From contig CP075528.1 of assembly GCA_025808875.1 (NCBI GenBank), forward strand, positions 4,958,473-5,022,472: 64,000 nucleotides of DNA, read 5' to 3'. The position numbers and the translations under genes were made by a program. Positions 16,974 to 24,951 of this stretch are shown in pieces (positions within the stretch are counted from its first letter, which is position 1; every line of letters starts with the position of its first letter). The notes below the pieces were generated by a model. The model searched no databases and was not told the DNA's origin. It saw only the letters and a list, made by a program, of their open reading frames with translations. This DNA is from Enhydrobacter sp. Its GTDB lineage: Bacteria > Pseudomonadota > Alphaproteobacteria > Reyranellales > Reyranellaceae.

Positions 16974-18320
16974 ATGAGCAGCAAACGTCAGATGCGCCTC
17001 GGCGCCTTCATGCGCCCGGTCAGCATCCACACCGCTTCCTGGCGCTACCCGGGCGGCACGCCCGACGCCAACTTCAATCTCAAGGCGCTGATCGCCTACG
17101 CGAAGACGCTCGAGCGCGGCAAGTTCGACGCCTTCTTCATGGCCGACCATCTGGCGGTGTTGAACATGCCGATGGAGGCGCTGAAGCGTAGCGCCACGGT
17201 GACATCGTTCGATCCGCTGACGCTCCTGCCCGCACTCGCCCAGCACACCCGGCATCTCGGCCTGATCGCCACCGCTTCGACCACCTTCGAGCCGGCCTAT
17301 ACCATCGCCCGCCGCTTCGCCTCGCTCGACCACATCTCGGAGGGCCGCGCCGGCTGGAACATCGTGACGACGTCCAATCCCGATGCGGCGCAGAATTTCG
17401 GCATGGACGACCAGATGGAGCATGACGAGCGCTATGCCCGGGCGCGCGAGTTCTACGACGTCGTGACTGGCCTGTGGGATTCGTGGGCCGACGATGCCTT
17501 CATCCGCGACGTCGAGGCCGGCATCTATTTCGATCCCGCCAAGCTCCATGTGCTGAACCACAGGGGCAAGTACCTGAAGGTGCGCGGACCGCTGAACATC
17601 GCGCGGCCGATCCAGGGCTGGCCGGTGATCGTGCAGGCGGGCGCATCGGACGCCGGGCGCCAGCTCGCCGCTGAGACGGCCGAGGTCGTGTTTGCCGCCG
17701 GCGGCCCGATCGAGGCCGGCCGCGCCTTCTATGCCGACGTGAAAGGCCGCGCCGCCAGGGCCGGGCGCAATCCCGACCACCTCAAGATCCTGCCTGGCGC
17801 CTTCGTCGTGATCGGCGAATCGTTGCAGGAGGCGCAGGACAAGCGACTGAAACTCGACAGTCTGGTGAGCTACGACAGCGGCATCGCCGCGCTGTCGATT
17901 GCCATCGGCGTCGATGCCCGCAAATTCGATCCCGACGGGCCACTGCCCGAGATCCCCGAGACCAACCAGAGCAAGAGCGGCCGCGAGCGGGTGATCGCGC
18001 TCGCCAAGCGCGAGAACCTGACGGTGCGCCAGATCGCCGGACGTCTCGGCGGCTATGGTGGGCTCGGCATGGTGGGCACGCCCGCGATGATCGCCGACCA
18101 GATGGAGGAATGGCTGATGACCGGCGCCTGCGACGGCTTCAACGTCATGTTCCCTTACCTGCCGGGCGGCCTCGACGATTTCGTCGACAAGGTCGTTCCC
18201 GAGCTGCAGCGCCGCGGTCTCTTCCGCGCCGAGTACGAAGGAAAGACACTGCGCGAGAATCTCGGCCTGCCGCGGCCGGACAATCGCTTCTTCGTGACGG
18301 CGGCCAAGGCGGCGGAGTGA
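16974..18320 (+). CDS. LLM-class flavin-dependent monooxygenase (NtaA/SnaA/DszA family)
   Basis: The 448-residue protein is a TIM-barrel FMNH2-dependent oxygenase: the MRLGAFMRPVSIHTASWRYP start, FDAFFMADHLAVL, the ISEGRAGWNIVTTSNPDAAQ signature of the NtaA subgroup (about residues 120-140), and GPLNIARPIQGWPVIVQAG. These enzymes use reduced flavin supplied by a separate reductase to oxidise sulfur compounds or chelators. No flavin reductase is adjacent. The downstream GNAT gene begins 7 bp after the stop, so they are probably co-transcribed. Confidence 0.92.
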   Translation: MSSKRQMRLGAFMRPVSIHTASWRYPGGTPDANFNLKALIAYAKTLERGKFDAFFMADHLAVLNMPMEALKRSATVTSFDPLTLLPALAQHTRHLGLIATASTTFEPAYTIARRFASLDHISEGRAGWNIVTTSNPDAAQNFGMDDQMEHDERYARAREFYDVVTGLWDSWADDAFIRDVEAGIYFDPAKLHVLNHRGKYLKVRGPLNIARPIQGWPVIVQAGASDAGRQLAAETAEVVFAAGGPIEAGRAFYADVKGRAARAGRNPDHLKILPGAFVVIGESLQEAQDKRLKLDSLVSYDSGIAALSIAIGVDARKFDPDGPLPEIPETNQSKSGRERVIALAKRENLTVRQIAGRLGGYGGLGMVGTPAMIADQMEEWLMTGACDGFNVMFPYLPGGLDDFVDKVVPELQRRGLFRAEYEGKTLRENLGLPRPDNRFFVTAAKAAE

Positions 18321-18327
18321 GGCCGGG

Positions 18328-19170
18328 ATGGCGTTCGAGGTTTCCGTCGCCAGCATCGACGATGTCGCCCGCATGGCCGACTGGGCGGGCGACGAGGGCT
18401 GGAATCCGGGCAACACCGACTGGCTGGCCTTTGCTGCGGCCGATCCCGGCGGCTTCCTGATCGGCCGATTCGACGGCAAGCCCGTCGCCTGCATCTCCGT
18501 CGTGAAGTACGGCGCCGGCTTCGGGTTCCTCGGTTTCTACATCGCGCGGCCCGAGATCCGCGGACGGGGCCATGGCATCCAAGTCTGGCGCGCCGGCATG
18601 GCGCGACTCGCCGGCCGCAATGTCGGGCTCGATGGCGTGGTGGCGCAGCAAGGCAACTATCGAAAATCGGGCTTTCGGCTCGCCTGGAACAACGTTCGTC
18701 ACGAAGGCGCCGCGCCGCGCGCCGCTGCGCCGGTGGGTGTTGCGTTGGCGGATGCGCGTGGCGTGCCGTTCCCCAAGCTCGCGGCCTACGACCGCCGCTT
18801 TTTTCCCGAAGCGCGCGATTCCTTCCTGGCGCCGTGGTTCGCGCTGCCGGAGCGGGCGTCGGCGGTGGCGTTGCGCGACGGTGAGATCGTCGGCCTTGGC
18901 GTGATGCGCGTTTGCCGCGCCGCCTCGCGTGTCGGCCCGCTCTACGCAGCCTCGCCCGACATCGCCGCTGCGCTGGTGAGCGATCTCGCCGCGCGTCTCG
19001 GGGCGAAGAGCGTGGCGATCGACGTGCCCGACATCAACAGGCCGGCGATGGCGCTCGCCGGGCAACTTGGCTTGAAGCCTTCATTCGAGACGGCGCGCAT
19101 GTACACGGGTGCCGACCCTGAAATCGAGTTGGCCGGCCTGTACGGTGTGACGAGCCTCGAACTCGGCTAG
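18328..19170 (+). CDS. GNAT family N-acetyltransferase with C-terminal GNAT-like domain
   Basis: The 280-residue protein has an N-terminal GNAT fold with the acetyl-CoA loop IRGRGHGIQVW (about residues 88-98), preceded by the FLGFYIARPE strand. A second, degenerate GNAT-like half ends with NRPAMALAGQLGLKPSFETARMYTG. This two-domain layout is that of the YitH-like group (Acetyltransf_18). It transfers an acetyl group from acetyl-CoA to an unknown amine. It follows the LLM monooxygenase with a 7-bp gap, so the acceptor may be linked to that reaction, but this is inference. Confidence 0.85.
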   Translation: MAFEVSVASIDDVARMADWAGDEGWNPGNTDWLAFAAADPGGFLIGRFDGKPVACISVVKYGAGFGFLGFYIARPEIRGRGHGIQVWRAGMARLAGRNVGLDGVVAQQGNYRKSGFRLAWNNVRHEGAAPRAAAPVGVALADARGVPFPKLAAYDRRFFPEARDSFLAPWFALPERASAVALRDGEIVGLGVMRVCRAASRVGPLYAASPDIAAALVSDLAARLGAKSVAIDVPDINRPAMALAGQLGLKPSFETARMYTGADPEIELAGLYGVTSLELG

Positions 19171-19321
19171 ACGCCCTCGGCCTCTCCGGATCGCCGCGCG
19201 GGAGGGTGCCGGGCGTGCATTGTCCATTCCGATCAATGGCTTGTGGTGTCGGCTTCGGCGGCCTGTGGATGAGTGGACTCCGAGGACCGCAGGGGACTGC
19301 GAGGACTCGAGGACGATTCGG

Positions 19322-19350
19322 CTCCGATGCCGATGGCATCGGCATCGGAG
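19322..19350. terminator. Strong hairpin in convergent intergenic region (possible bidirectional terminator)
   Basis: CTCCGATGCCGAT and ATCGGCATCGGAG form a perfect 13-bp inverted repeat around the loop GGC. It lies in the 244-bp gap between the rightward GNAT gene and the leftward transporter gene. No T-run follows on either strand, so it is not a canonical intrinsic terminator. The surrounding DNA also holds several GAGGAC direct repeats. I see no gene in the rest of the gap. Confidence 0.5.
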
Positions 19351-19414
19351 CGGTCCTCGCCGGTGAGGACTCGCGCGAGGACGCAGAAGTGGCTCTACCC
19401 CGGCCGGACCGACG

Positions 19415-20299
19415 CTAGCGTTGTCGGCCGGGCATCAGGGCGAGCCAGAGCGAGATCACCGTCGAACCGATCGCCGCGGCCTGTAGCGGCGACAGCGGCT
19501 CGGACAGGATAATGACGCCGCTGATCACGGCGACGATGGGAATGGCGATCGAGGAGAGCGCCGCGACCTGTGCCGGCAGGAGCTTGACCAGGGTGAACCA
19601 GGCAGCCGTGCCGAGCGCCATCGGAACGGCGCCGGTGTAGATCGTGGCCACGAGCGCTGTCGTCGATGGCCAGGACGTGGGCAGGCCGTCGATCACCAGG
19701 GCCCCCAGCGCGATCGGTGGCCACGACACGGCGACCTGCCAGAAGGTGAGCGACAGGCCCATGCCCGGCCAGTTCGTGCGCTTGACGATGAAAGTGCCGA
19801 TCGCCCAGCAGAAGCCCGCGCAGAGACCCCAGAACAGGCCCCAGGGCGCGTTGGCGTAGCTGCCGAAGTTGGGGGCCATCAGGGCCACGACGGCGGCGGC
19901 GCCGATCAGCAGCGCCAGCAGCAGCCGGCCGGTGAGCGGCTGATGGAAGACGACGAAGCCGATCGCCGCCACCCAGAGCGGCATCGTGTAGGAGAGCACC
20001 GAGGCATGCCCCGAGGGGATGTAGAGCACGGCGAGCGAGGTGGCGATGTTCCAGACCAGCAGGTTCATCGAGGAGGCGGCGACCAGCGGCAGCCACTTGT
20101 CGCGCGGTACGGCGAAGGATTCGCCGCGCAGGCGCAACAGGCAATAGAGCACGACGAGGGCGGCAGTCAGCACGATCGTGCGGAAGGTGAGCACCGGCAG
20201 TTCGGCGAGCGCGATGCTGAACAGCGGCCAGTTGGTCCCCCAAACGAACGTGAGCAGGGCCAGTAGCGCCAGCACCTTGGGCGAGACGCGAGTCATCAC
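19415..20299 (-). CDS. DMT-family transporter with two EamA domains
   Basis: The 294-residue protein has about ten hydrophobic helices in two homologous EamA halves. The motif FVWGTNWPLFSIAL lies at the N-terminus of half one. Half two contains YTGAVPMALGTAAWFTLVK followed by AALSSIAIPIVAVISGVIIL. Members export metabolites such as amino acids across the inner membrane. It is the last gene of a leftward series after the lipoprotein and DUF4864 genes (12-bp gap to the latter). The substrate is unknown. Confidence 0.9.
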   Translation of the reverse strand: MMTRVSPKVLALLALLTFVWGTNWPLFSIALAELPVLTFRTIVLTAALVVLYCLLRLRGESFAVPRDKWLPLVAASSMNLLVWNIATSLAVLYIPSGHASVLSYTMPLWVAAIGFVVFHQPLTGRLLLALLIGAAAVVALMAPNFGSYANAPWGLFWGLCAGFCWAIGTFIVKRTNWPGMGLSLTFWQVAVSWPPIALGALVIDGLPTSWPSTTALVATIYTGAVPMALGTAAWFTLVKLLPAQVAALSSIAIPIVAVISGVIILSEPLSPLQAAAIGSTVISLWLALMPGRQR

Positions 20300-20311
20300 G
20301 TTGGGACGCGG

Positions 20312-20755
20312 TCAGGCCTGACGGTCTTCCGGTGCCTGGAGGAAGCAGCCGTCGATGCGCCAGCTCCCGTCGGGGAGCTGCGTCATGGGATAGAAGGCAA
20401 CGACACGTCTTCCGTCCGGGCCGACGACATCGACCTTCTGCGTGATCTGGCCGTGCAGGGTGACGATCTCGGCAAAATCGAAGACGCGCGGCCGGTAGAC
20501 CGGCTGGTAACCCTGCCGGACCATATCCATGAAGATGTCGGCACTGCCGAACATCCGCTGGATGCCGGGCGATGCATAGCCGAACGCCCTTTCGCCATCG
20601 TCATGCCGGAACGCATCGACTTGGGACTGAATAACGGCGCGGATTGATTGGCGATCGGCCTCGGACAGGGGTGCCGGTTGCGCTTGGGCGCCGAGCGCCA
20701 AACCGAGCATCAGCGCGAGGAGGCCGAGAATGCGAAAGGCCATGGCCGCCATCAT
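20312..20755 (-). CDS. Secreted DUF4864 domain protein
   Basis: The 147-residue protein has a signal peptide (FRILGLLALMLGLALGAQAQ) and then the DUF4864 domain: IQSQVDAFRHDDGERAFGYA, SPGIQRMFG, and VYRPRVFDF. It ends QLPDGSWRIDGCFLQ. The fold is related to NTF2-like proteins. It is probably periplasmic. Its role is unknown. It lies between the lipoprotein and the DMT exporter in one direction with small gaps (39 and 12 bp). Two or three ATGs near the 5' end could each be the start, and none has a clear ribosome-binding site. Confidence 0.82.
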   Translation of the reverse strand: MMAAMAFRILGLLALMLGLALGAQAQPAPLSEADRQSIRAVIQSQVDAFRHDDGERAFGYASPGIQRMFGSADIFMDMVRQGYQPVYRPRVFDFAEIVTLHGQITQKVDVVGPDGRRVVAFYPMTQLPDGSWRIDGCFLQAPEDRQA

Positions 20756-20794
20756 ACGTCGATGGCCATGTCGGCGCGACTCGGGCCGATGATG

Positions 20795-21565
20795 TCAGCG
20801 CTGTGCGGCGCCGAGCTGCGTTGGCGTGCCCGTCGCCGGTGCCGAGACGACCCGACGGGGCATCGGCCGGCCGGGGCCCTGCTGCTGGAAGCCCGGCGTG
20901 CCGAGGCGTCCCACATTGATCCCGTAGGAAAGAGCGGCGAGGTTGGTGCGTTCGCGAGCCAGAAATCCATTCTGCCGCGAGATCTCGGCATTGAGGTCGC
21001 CGATCAGGCGATCGACGTCCTGGATGGAACGGGTCGCTTCGCCCTCGATAGCGCGCAGGTTGCGATGGTCTTCCTCGACGGCGCCGCCCACGGCATAGGT
21101 CGCGCGCACGTTGTCGACGATGTAGCCCGCCACCGAGGCCTGCGTGGTGACCTGGCTCGCCAGAGAATTGAGTTGGCCAAGGCCGAGCGTGATCGCATCG
21201 AGCTTGCCCTGGGCATCGTTCCACTGGTTGACGAGCTCGGGATTGCCCGGCGTCGTGCCGGTTTGTAGTCGAGAGGTGATCGAGCCGACCAGCGACGAAT
21301 AGGCTTGGCTGTCGCTCTGGATCTGGCCGCGCGTGGACGCGAGCTGTCCCTGCTGACGCGAAATGCCGTTGGCGAGCGCCGTTTGGTCGGCACGCAGCTG
21401 TTGCACACGCTGACGGACAGTCTGGGTGCCGGTCTGGCTGACTGCTGGACTTCTGGCCCCCTCGCCGCCGCTCCCCGCAGCCGCGAAAGGTCCCCCCTGT
21501 TCGCATCCGCTGAGAACGACTGCCGCCAAGAGGAGAGCGGAGCGTCTGACCCAAAGCGCCATCAT
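20795..21565 (-). CDS. Coiled-coil lipoprotein, function unknown
   Basis: With the ATG at 21565 the 256-residue protein begins MMALWVRRSALLLAAVVLSG and then C21, a clear lipobox (LSGC), so it should be lipidated in the envelope. Residues ~45-210 are rich in Gln, Ala, Leu and Ser in heptad-like order (VRQRVQQLRADQTALANGIS, ARTRGQIQSDSQAYSSLVG-like segments), predicting a long coiled coil. The tail is Gly/Pro/Gln rich. The frame is open upstream to 21838, but only the internal start places the lipobox correctly. I do not recognise a named family. Confidence 0.72.
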   Translation of the reverse strand: MMALWVRRSALLLAAVVLSGCEQGGPFAAAGSGGEGARSPAVSQTGTQTVRQRVQQLRADQTALANGISRQQGQLASTRGQIQSDSQAYSSLVGSITSRLQTGTTPGNPELVNQWNDAQGKLDAITLGLGQLNSLASQVTTQASVAGYIVDNVRATYAVGGAVEEDHRNLRAIEGEATRSIQDVDRLIGDLNAEISRQNGFLARERTNLAALSYGINVGRLGTPGFQQQGPGRPMPRRVVSAPATGTPTQLGAAQR

Positions 21566-21772
21566 CGGCCTCGAAACTGCCCTGGCCTGTCTGTTGGGCG
21601 CCACCGAAACAAGCCGGCCAAGCAGCACCGGCCCGATTCGGGGCGCCAGCCCCCAAAATCCAGTCGGCGCCATGCTACTTGAAAGAGGGATAAATCGAAA
21701 GGCCGTTTTGCCAGCCTTCTGAGCCACTTGGCGGGCGTTATGCAGGCGTCCGTCGCCCCGAATCGCCTTTGC

Positions 21773-21801
21773 TTGCAAGCCCGGAGCACTTTCATTAGGG
21801 T
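21773..21801 (+). promoter_or_regulatory. Possible sigma-70-type promoter for tRNA-Arg
   Basis: TTGCAA (-35 like) and TAGGGT (-10 like) are separated by 17 bases and lie about 45 bases upstream of the tRNA. The spacing is ideal, but the -10 match is weak. The 280-bp gap between the lipoprotein start and the tRNA otherwise shows nothing I can name. It must also contain the leftward promoter for the lipoprotein operon. Confidence 0.3.
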
Positions 21802-21845
21802 GCGCGCCTCTTTGCCGGGCCTTGTCTAGCAAGGTCATCGGTCGT

Positions 21846-21922
21846 GCGCCCGTAGCTCAACTGGATAGAGCATCTGACTACGGATCAGAAGGTTAGGAGT
21901 TCGAATCTCTTCGGGCGCGCCA
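21846..21922 (+). tRNA. tRNA-Arg (anticodon ACG)
   Basis: The 77-nt gene folds as a full cloverleaf: acceptor GCGCCCG pairs with CGGGCGC, the anticodon arm is TCTGA-CTACGGA-TCAGA, and the T arm contains TTCGAAT. The anticodon ACG (read as ICG after deamination) decodes CGU, CGC and CGA arginine codons. The terminal CCA is encoded. The 3' end lies 16 bp before an SDR gene. No attachment-site duplication of the 3' end was noticed nearby. Confidence 0.97.
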
Positions 21923-21938
21923 TTTCTTCGGGTTTTCC

Positions 21939-22700
21939 TTGGCCTCCATCGAACGCGTTATCCTGATCACCGGCTCGTCCTCGGGCATCGGCGCTGCTTC
22001 CGCGCGCCTCTTGGCCGGCCCGGGCCGGGCGATCGTGTTGCACGCCCGCAAGAACCGGGTGGGTGCCGACCGTGTCGCCGTCGATGTCGGCAAGGCGGGC
22101 GGCGAAGCCCTCATCCTGGAGGGCGATCTGTCGCGGCCGGAGACCGCCGCCGGCCTGGTCCGACAGGCCACCGACCGGTTCGGACGCCTTGACGTCGTGG
22201 TCAGCAACGCGGGTTTCGCCAACCGCCGGCCTGTCGGCGAGGTCGATCGGGCTGCACTGGACGACAGTTTGGCGGCGATGACGGGCGCCTTCTTCGAGTT
22301 GGCGACCGCTGCCAAGCCCTGGCTCGTCGAGGCGGGCCGCGGGGGTCGCCTCATCGCCGTGTCGTCGTTCGTAGCTCATGCCTTTTCCCGCGGCATCGTG
22401 ACCTTTCCCGTCTCGGCGGCGGCCAAGGCGGGGATGGAGGCGCTGGCGCGCGCCGTCGCGGTCGAACTCGCGCCGTCGGGCGCCACGGTCAATTGCGTCG
22501 CCCCGGGGTTCATCGAGAAGGATGCCGACGCCCATGCCGCCGTGTCGATCGACATGCGCGACGCCATGAGCGGGATGATCCCGATGCGTCGATACGGCAC
22601 ACCGACCGAGGTGGCGGCGGTGATCGCCTTCCTCGCTTCCGATGCGGCCGCCTACATCACCGGCCAGACCATCCATGTCGACGGCGGCCTCACGCCCTGA
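21939..22700 (+). CDS. SDR family protein lacking the catalytic tyrosine
   Basis: The 253-residue protein has a normal nucleotide-binding motif (TGSSSGIGAASA, residues ~11-22), the NAG motif (VSNAGF), a Ser-containing strand (IAVSSFVAHAF) and the typical C-terminus (YITGQTIHVDGGLTP). The active-site YxxxK is missing. The segment is FPVSAAAKAG, so residue 159, four before Lys163, is Ser. The coding bases are unambiguous in the given sequence. It may have lost oxidoreductase activity or use another acid. The gene starts 16 bp after tRNA-Arg and overlaps the convergent SDR gene by 11 bp at the 3' end. Confidence 0.88.
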   Translation: MASIERVILITGSSSGIGAASARLLAGPGRAIVLHARKNRVGADRVAVDVGKAGGEALILEGDLSRPETAAGLVRQATDRFGRLDVVVSNAGFANRRPVGEVDRAALDDSLAAMTGAFFELATAAKPWLVEAGRGGRLIAVSSFVAHAFSRGIVTFPVSAAAKAGMEALARAVAVELAPSGATVNCVAPGFIEKDADAHAAVSIDMRDAMSGMIPMRRYGTPTEVAAVIAFLASDAAAYITGQTIHVDGGLTP

Positions 22701-23499
22701 GGCCGCAGAGCTCCAGGCTGAGCGCCCGCAAGCGGCTGCGCGCGGCGGCATCGTAGGCCTGCGGATCGGCGCGCGCCTCGCGCAGCACGTTGAAGTAGAG
22801 CCCGCTGCGGCCCTCGAGCTCGGGCGACACGGCAAGCCGCAGGATTGCCTCGGCACCATCTTCGACCCGGCTCACGGGCGAGACGCCCGCCTGCCGCACC
22901 ATGGTGGTGTTCATGTAGGTCGAGGGGTGCAGTGCGTTCGCCGTTACCCCGAATCCCGCGAGTTCCCCGGCGAGGTCGACGGTGAAGAGGATCTGAGCCA
23001 GCTTGCTCTGGCAGTAGGCGCGCACGCCGCTGTAGCCGCGTGTCAGCATGACGTCGGAGAAGTCGATCGCCTGCTGGCCCGCCGATGAAACGTTGACGAT
23101 GCGGGCCGGCGCACTCGCCTTCAGCAGGGGCAGGAGGCGCCGCGTGAGCAGGAATCCCGCGAGGTAGTTGACCGCGAAACGCAGTTCGTGACCGTCGGCG
23201 CTCGTTTGCCGCCGCGGGCCGCCGCTGGATGTGCCGATGCCGGCATTGTTCACCAGCAAAGACAAGCTGTCGGTGACACTGGTCACGTCGTCGGCCAGCC
23301 GTCTCACCTCGGTGAGCGACGCCAGGTCGGCAGGCATGAACGCTGCCGTGCCCCCGGCACGTTCGATCTCCGACACCAAAGCCGCGCCACGCGCCGCATC
23401 GCGCCCGTGCACGAGGACGCGCCAGCCGAGTGCTGCCAGCCGCCGGGCAACGACCCGCCCCACGCCGTCGGTCGAGCCGGTGATGAGCGCCGTCTGCAT
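22690..23499 (-). CDS. SDR family oxidoreductase (retinol dehydrogenase-like)
   Basis: The 269-residue enzyme starts MQTALITGSTDGVGRVVA, giving the NAD(P)-binding TGxxxGxG motif at residues 7-14. NNAG, the catalytic Ser in IVNVSSAGQQ, and YCQSK (Tyr and Lys of the active site) are all present. The subgroup resembles retinol dehydrogenase/WWOX-type SDRs, which often act on lipophilic alcohols or aldehydes. The start at 23499 is chosen because the nucleotide-binding motif must be near the N-terminus. It follows the peroxiredoxin gene by 70 bp in the same direction. Confidence 0.9.
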   Translation of the reverse strand: MQTALITGSTDGVGRVVARRLAALGWRVLVHGRDAARGAALVSEIERAGGTAAFMPADLASLTEVRRLADDVTSVTDSLSLLVNNAGIGTSSGGPRRQTSADGHELRFAVNYLAGFLLTRRLLPLLKASAPARIVNVSSAGQQAIDFSDVMLTRGYSGVRAYCQSKLAQILFTVDLAGELAGFGVTANALHPSTYMNTTMVRQAGVSPVSRVEDGAEAILRLAVSPELEGRSGLYFNVLREARADPQAYDAAARSRLRALSLELCGLRA

Positions 23500-23569
23500 G
23501 ATGCCTCTCCGGAAATGCGAACGGCGGGACTTTCGTCCCGCCGTCGAGATCGCGTGGTGGTGCGGTCGA

Positions 23570-24052
23570 TCACAAATGCTTGAGGACGTTCTCCGCCGAC
23601 GAGACTTCGAACGCGCCGGGTTTCTCGACGAACAGGTCCTTGATGACGCCGTTGTCGACCACCATCGCATAGCGCTGGCTGCGCTTGCCGAGGCCGGCCT
23701 TGCTCGCGTCGAGCGTCAAACCCATGGCCTCGGTGAACTCGCAGTTGCCGTCGGCCAGCATAATGACCTTGTCGCCTGCCTTCTGGTCCTTGCCCCAGGC
23801 GCCCATCACGAACGCGTCGTTGACGGAGACGCAGGCGATGGTGTCGATGCCCTTGCCCTTGAACTTGTCAGCGTCGGCCACGAAACCGGGCACGTGCTTT
23901 GCCGAACAAGTGGGTGTGAAGGCACCGGGCAAGGCGAACATCACCACCTTCTTGCCGGGTGCGAAAAGTTCTTCGGTCGTGATCGCTTTCGGGCCTTCCG
24001 GGCCCATCATGCGCAACGTGGCGCTGGGCACCTTGTCGCCGACTTTGGCCAT
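23570..24052 (-). CDS. Peroxiredoxin, Prx5 subfamily
   Basis: The 160-residue protein carries the Prx5 active-site stretch LPGAFTPTCSAKHVPGF, with peroxidatic Cys49 and Thr46, plus a second Cys74 in IACVSVNDAF. It reduces hydrogen peroxide or organic peroxides using glutaredoxin or thioredoxin. The start at 24052 is backed by AAAGGGAG nine to ten bases upstream, although the frame extends further. It lies head to head with yqgE, whose start is about 120 bp away, so the two share a promoter region. Confidence 0.93.
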   Translation of the reverse strand: MAKVGDKVPSATLRMMGPEGPKAITTEELFAPGKKVVMFALPGAFTPTCSAKHVPGFVADADKFKGKGIDTIACVSVNDAFVMGAWGKDQKAGDKVIMLADGNCEFTEAMGLTLDASKAGLGKRSQRYAMVVDNGVIKDLFVEKPGAFEVSSAENVLKHL

Positions 24053-24171
24053 GCCAATGCTCCCTTTTTCAGACTCGTGGACCCTAGGCGAGGGGTTGCG
24101 CTTTGTCCATGGCACGGACCTCCTTGACCTTTGACCGGACAATCCCCATGCATTTGAGGGAACATATCGAC

Positions 24172-24771
24172 ATGTCCGGGTCCAGCTCTCCTGCCGCTTC
24201 GTTGGTCGGCCGCTTCCTGGTCGCAGCGCCCACCATGCCTGACGAGCGCTTCCAAAAGAGCGTGGTCTTCGTATGCAAACACGACGACGACGGCGCGCTG
24301 GGAATCATCGTCAACAACAAGGTCGAGGATTTGCCACTTGCCCAAGTCTACAAGCAGCTCGGCATCGACGCTGCGACAGCGGTCGCCGAACGGCCCGTCT
24401 TGTTCGGCGGCCCTGTCGAGACGTCACGCGGACTCGTCCTGCATTCGGCGGACTACAAGCGCGACGAGACCTTGATGATCGACGAAAATCTCGCGCTCAC
24501 CGCATCGCTCGAAATCCTCAAGGACATGGCCGGCGGCACCGGTCCGAAGCAGGCGTGGCTGGCGCTCGGCCATTCGGGCTGGGCGCCGGGGCAGCTCGAT
24601 CGCGAGATGCAGGACAATGCCTGGCTGGTCGTCGACGGCGATCCCGATCTGGTGTTCGATTCGAACTTCGACGCGAAGTGGCAGCGGGCGCTCGATCGTC
24701 TCGGCAGCAAGAGCGGCTTTCGCGGTCATTTCGACCCGGCGTCCTACTCGACGCAAACGGGCCGCGCCTGA
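24172..24771 (+). CDS. YqgE/AlgH family protein
   Basis: The 199-residue protein shows the family signatures LVGRFLVAAPTMPDERFQKS, GALGIIVNNKV, VLFGGPVETSRGLVLHS and ALGHSGWAPGQLDREM. YqgE/AlgH proteins are widespread and structurally known, but their function is not settled; AlgH was linked to alginate regulation in Pseudomonas. The start is taken at 24172, preceded by GAGGGA; an in-frame ATG at 24148 is possible. The stop codon is embedded in a perfect 20-bp palindrome. Confidence 0.92.
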   Translation: MSGSSSPAASLVGRFLVAAPTMPDERFQKSVVFVCKHDDDGALGIIVNNKVEDLPLAQVYKQLGIDAATAVAERPVLFGGPVETSRGLVLHSADYKRDETLMIDENLALTASLEILKDMAGGTGPKQAWLALGHSGWAPGQLDREMQDNAWLVVDGDPDLVFDSNFDAKWQRALDRLGSKSGFRGHFDPASYSTQTGRA

Positions 24772-24786
24772 CGCAATTGCGTCAGG
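24767..24786. terminator. Perfect 20-bp palindrome at the yqgE stop codon, with a second inverted repeat behind it
   Basis: CCTGACGCAATTGCGTCAGG is a perfect palindrome that includes the yqgE stop codon. A further 6-bp inverted repeat (TGCAAT...ATTGCA, 24789-24812) follows. Both sit at the start of the 180-bp gap between yqgE and the convergent indolepyruvate oxidoreductase gene. The position suits transcription termination, but there is no T-tract. A protein-binding site is equally possible. Nothing else is seen in this gap. Confidence 0.4.
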
Positions 24787-24951
24787 TATGCAATTCTCGA
24801 CTGTAGATTGCACTTCCTTTCCCCAGGACGACGGACTTATAGAGGAAGCAGCACGGCGGCATTCCTCCCTTTGCGCGCCGCGCGCGTACCCGGGACGTCT
24901 TCGCTCCCTTCCCCAACCCCGGAGCGGTGACGTCCCGCTTGTTTGGGCGAA

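Noticed and set aside
21846..21922. tRNA-Arg as an integration site for an island
   Set aside because: No integrase gene follows and I found no repeat of the tRNA 3' end downstream; the neighbouring genes look like ordinary chromosome.
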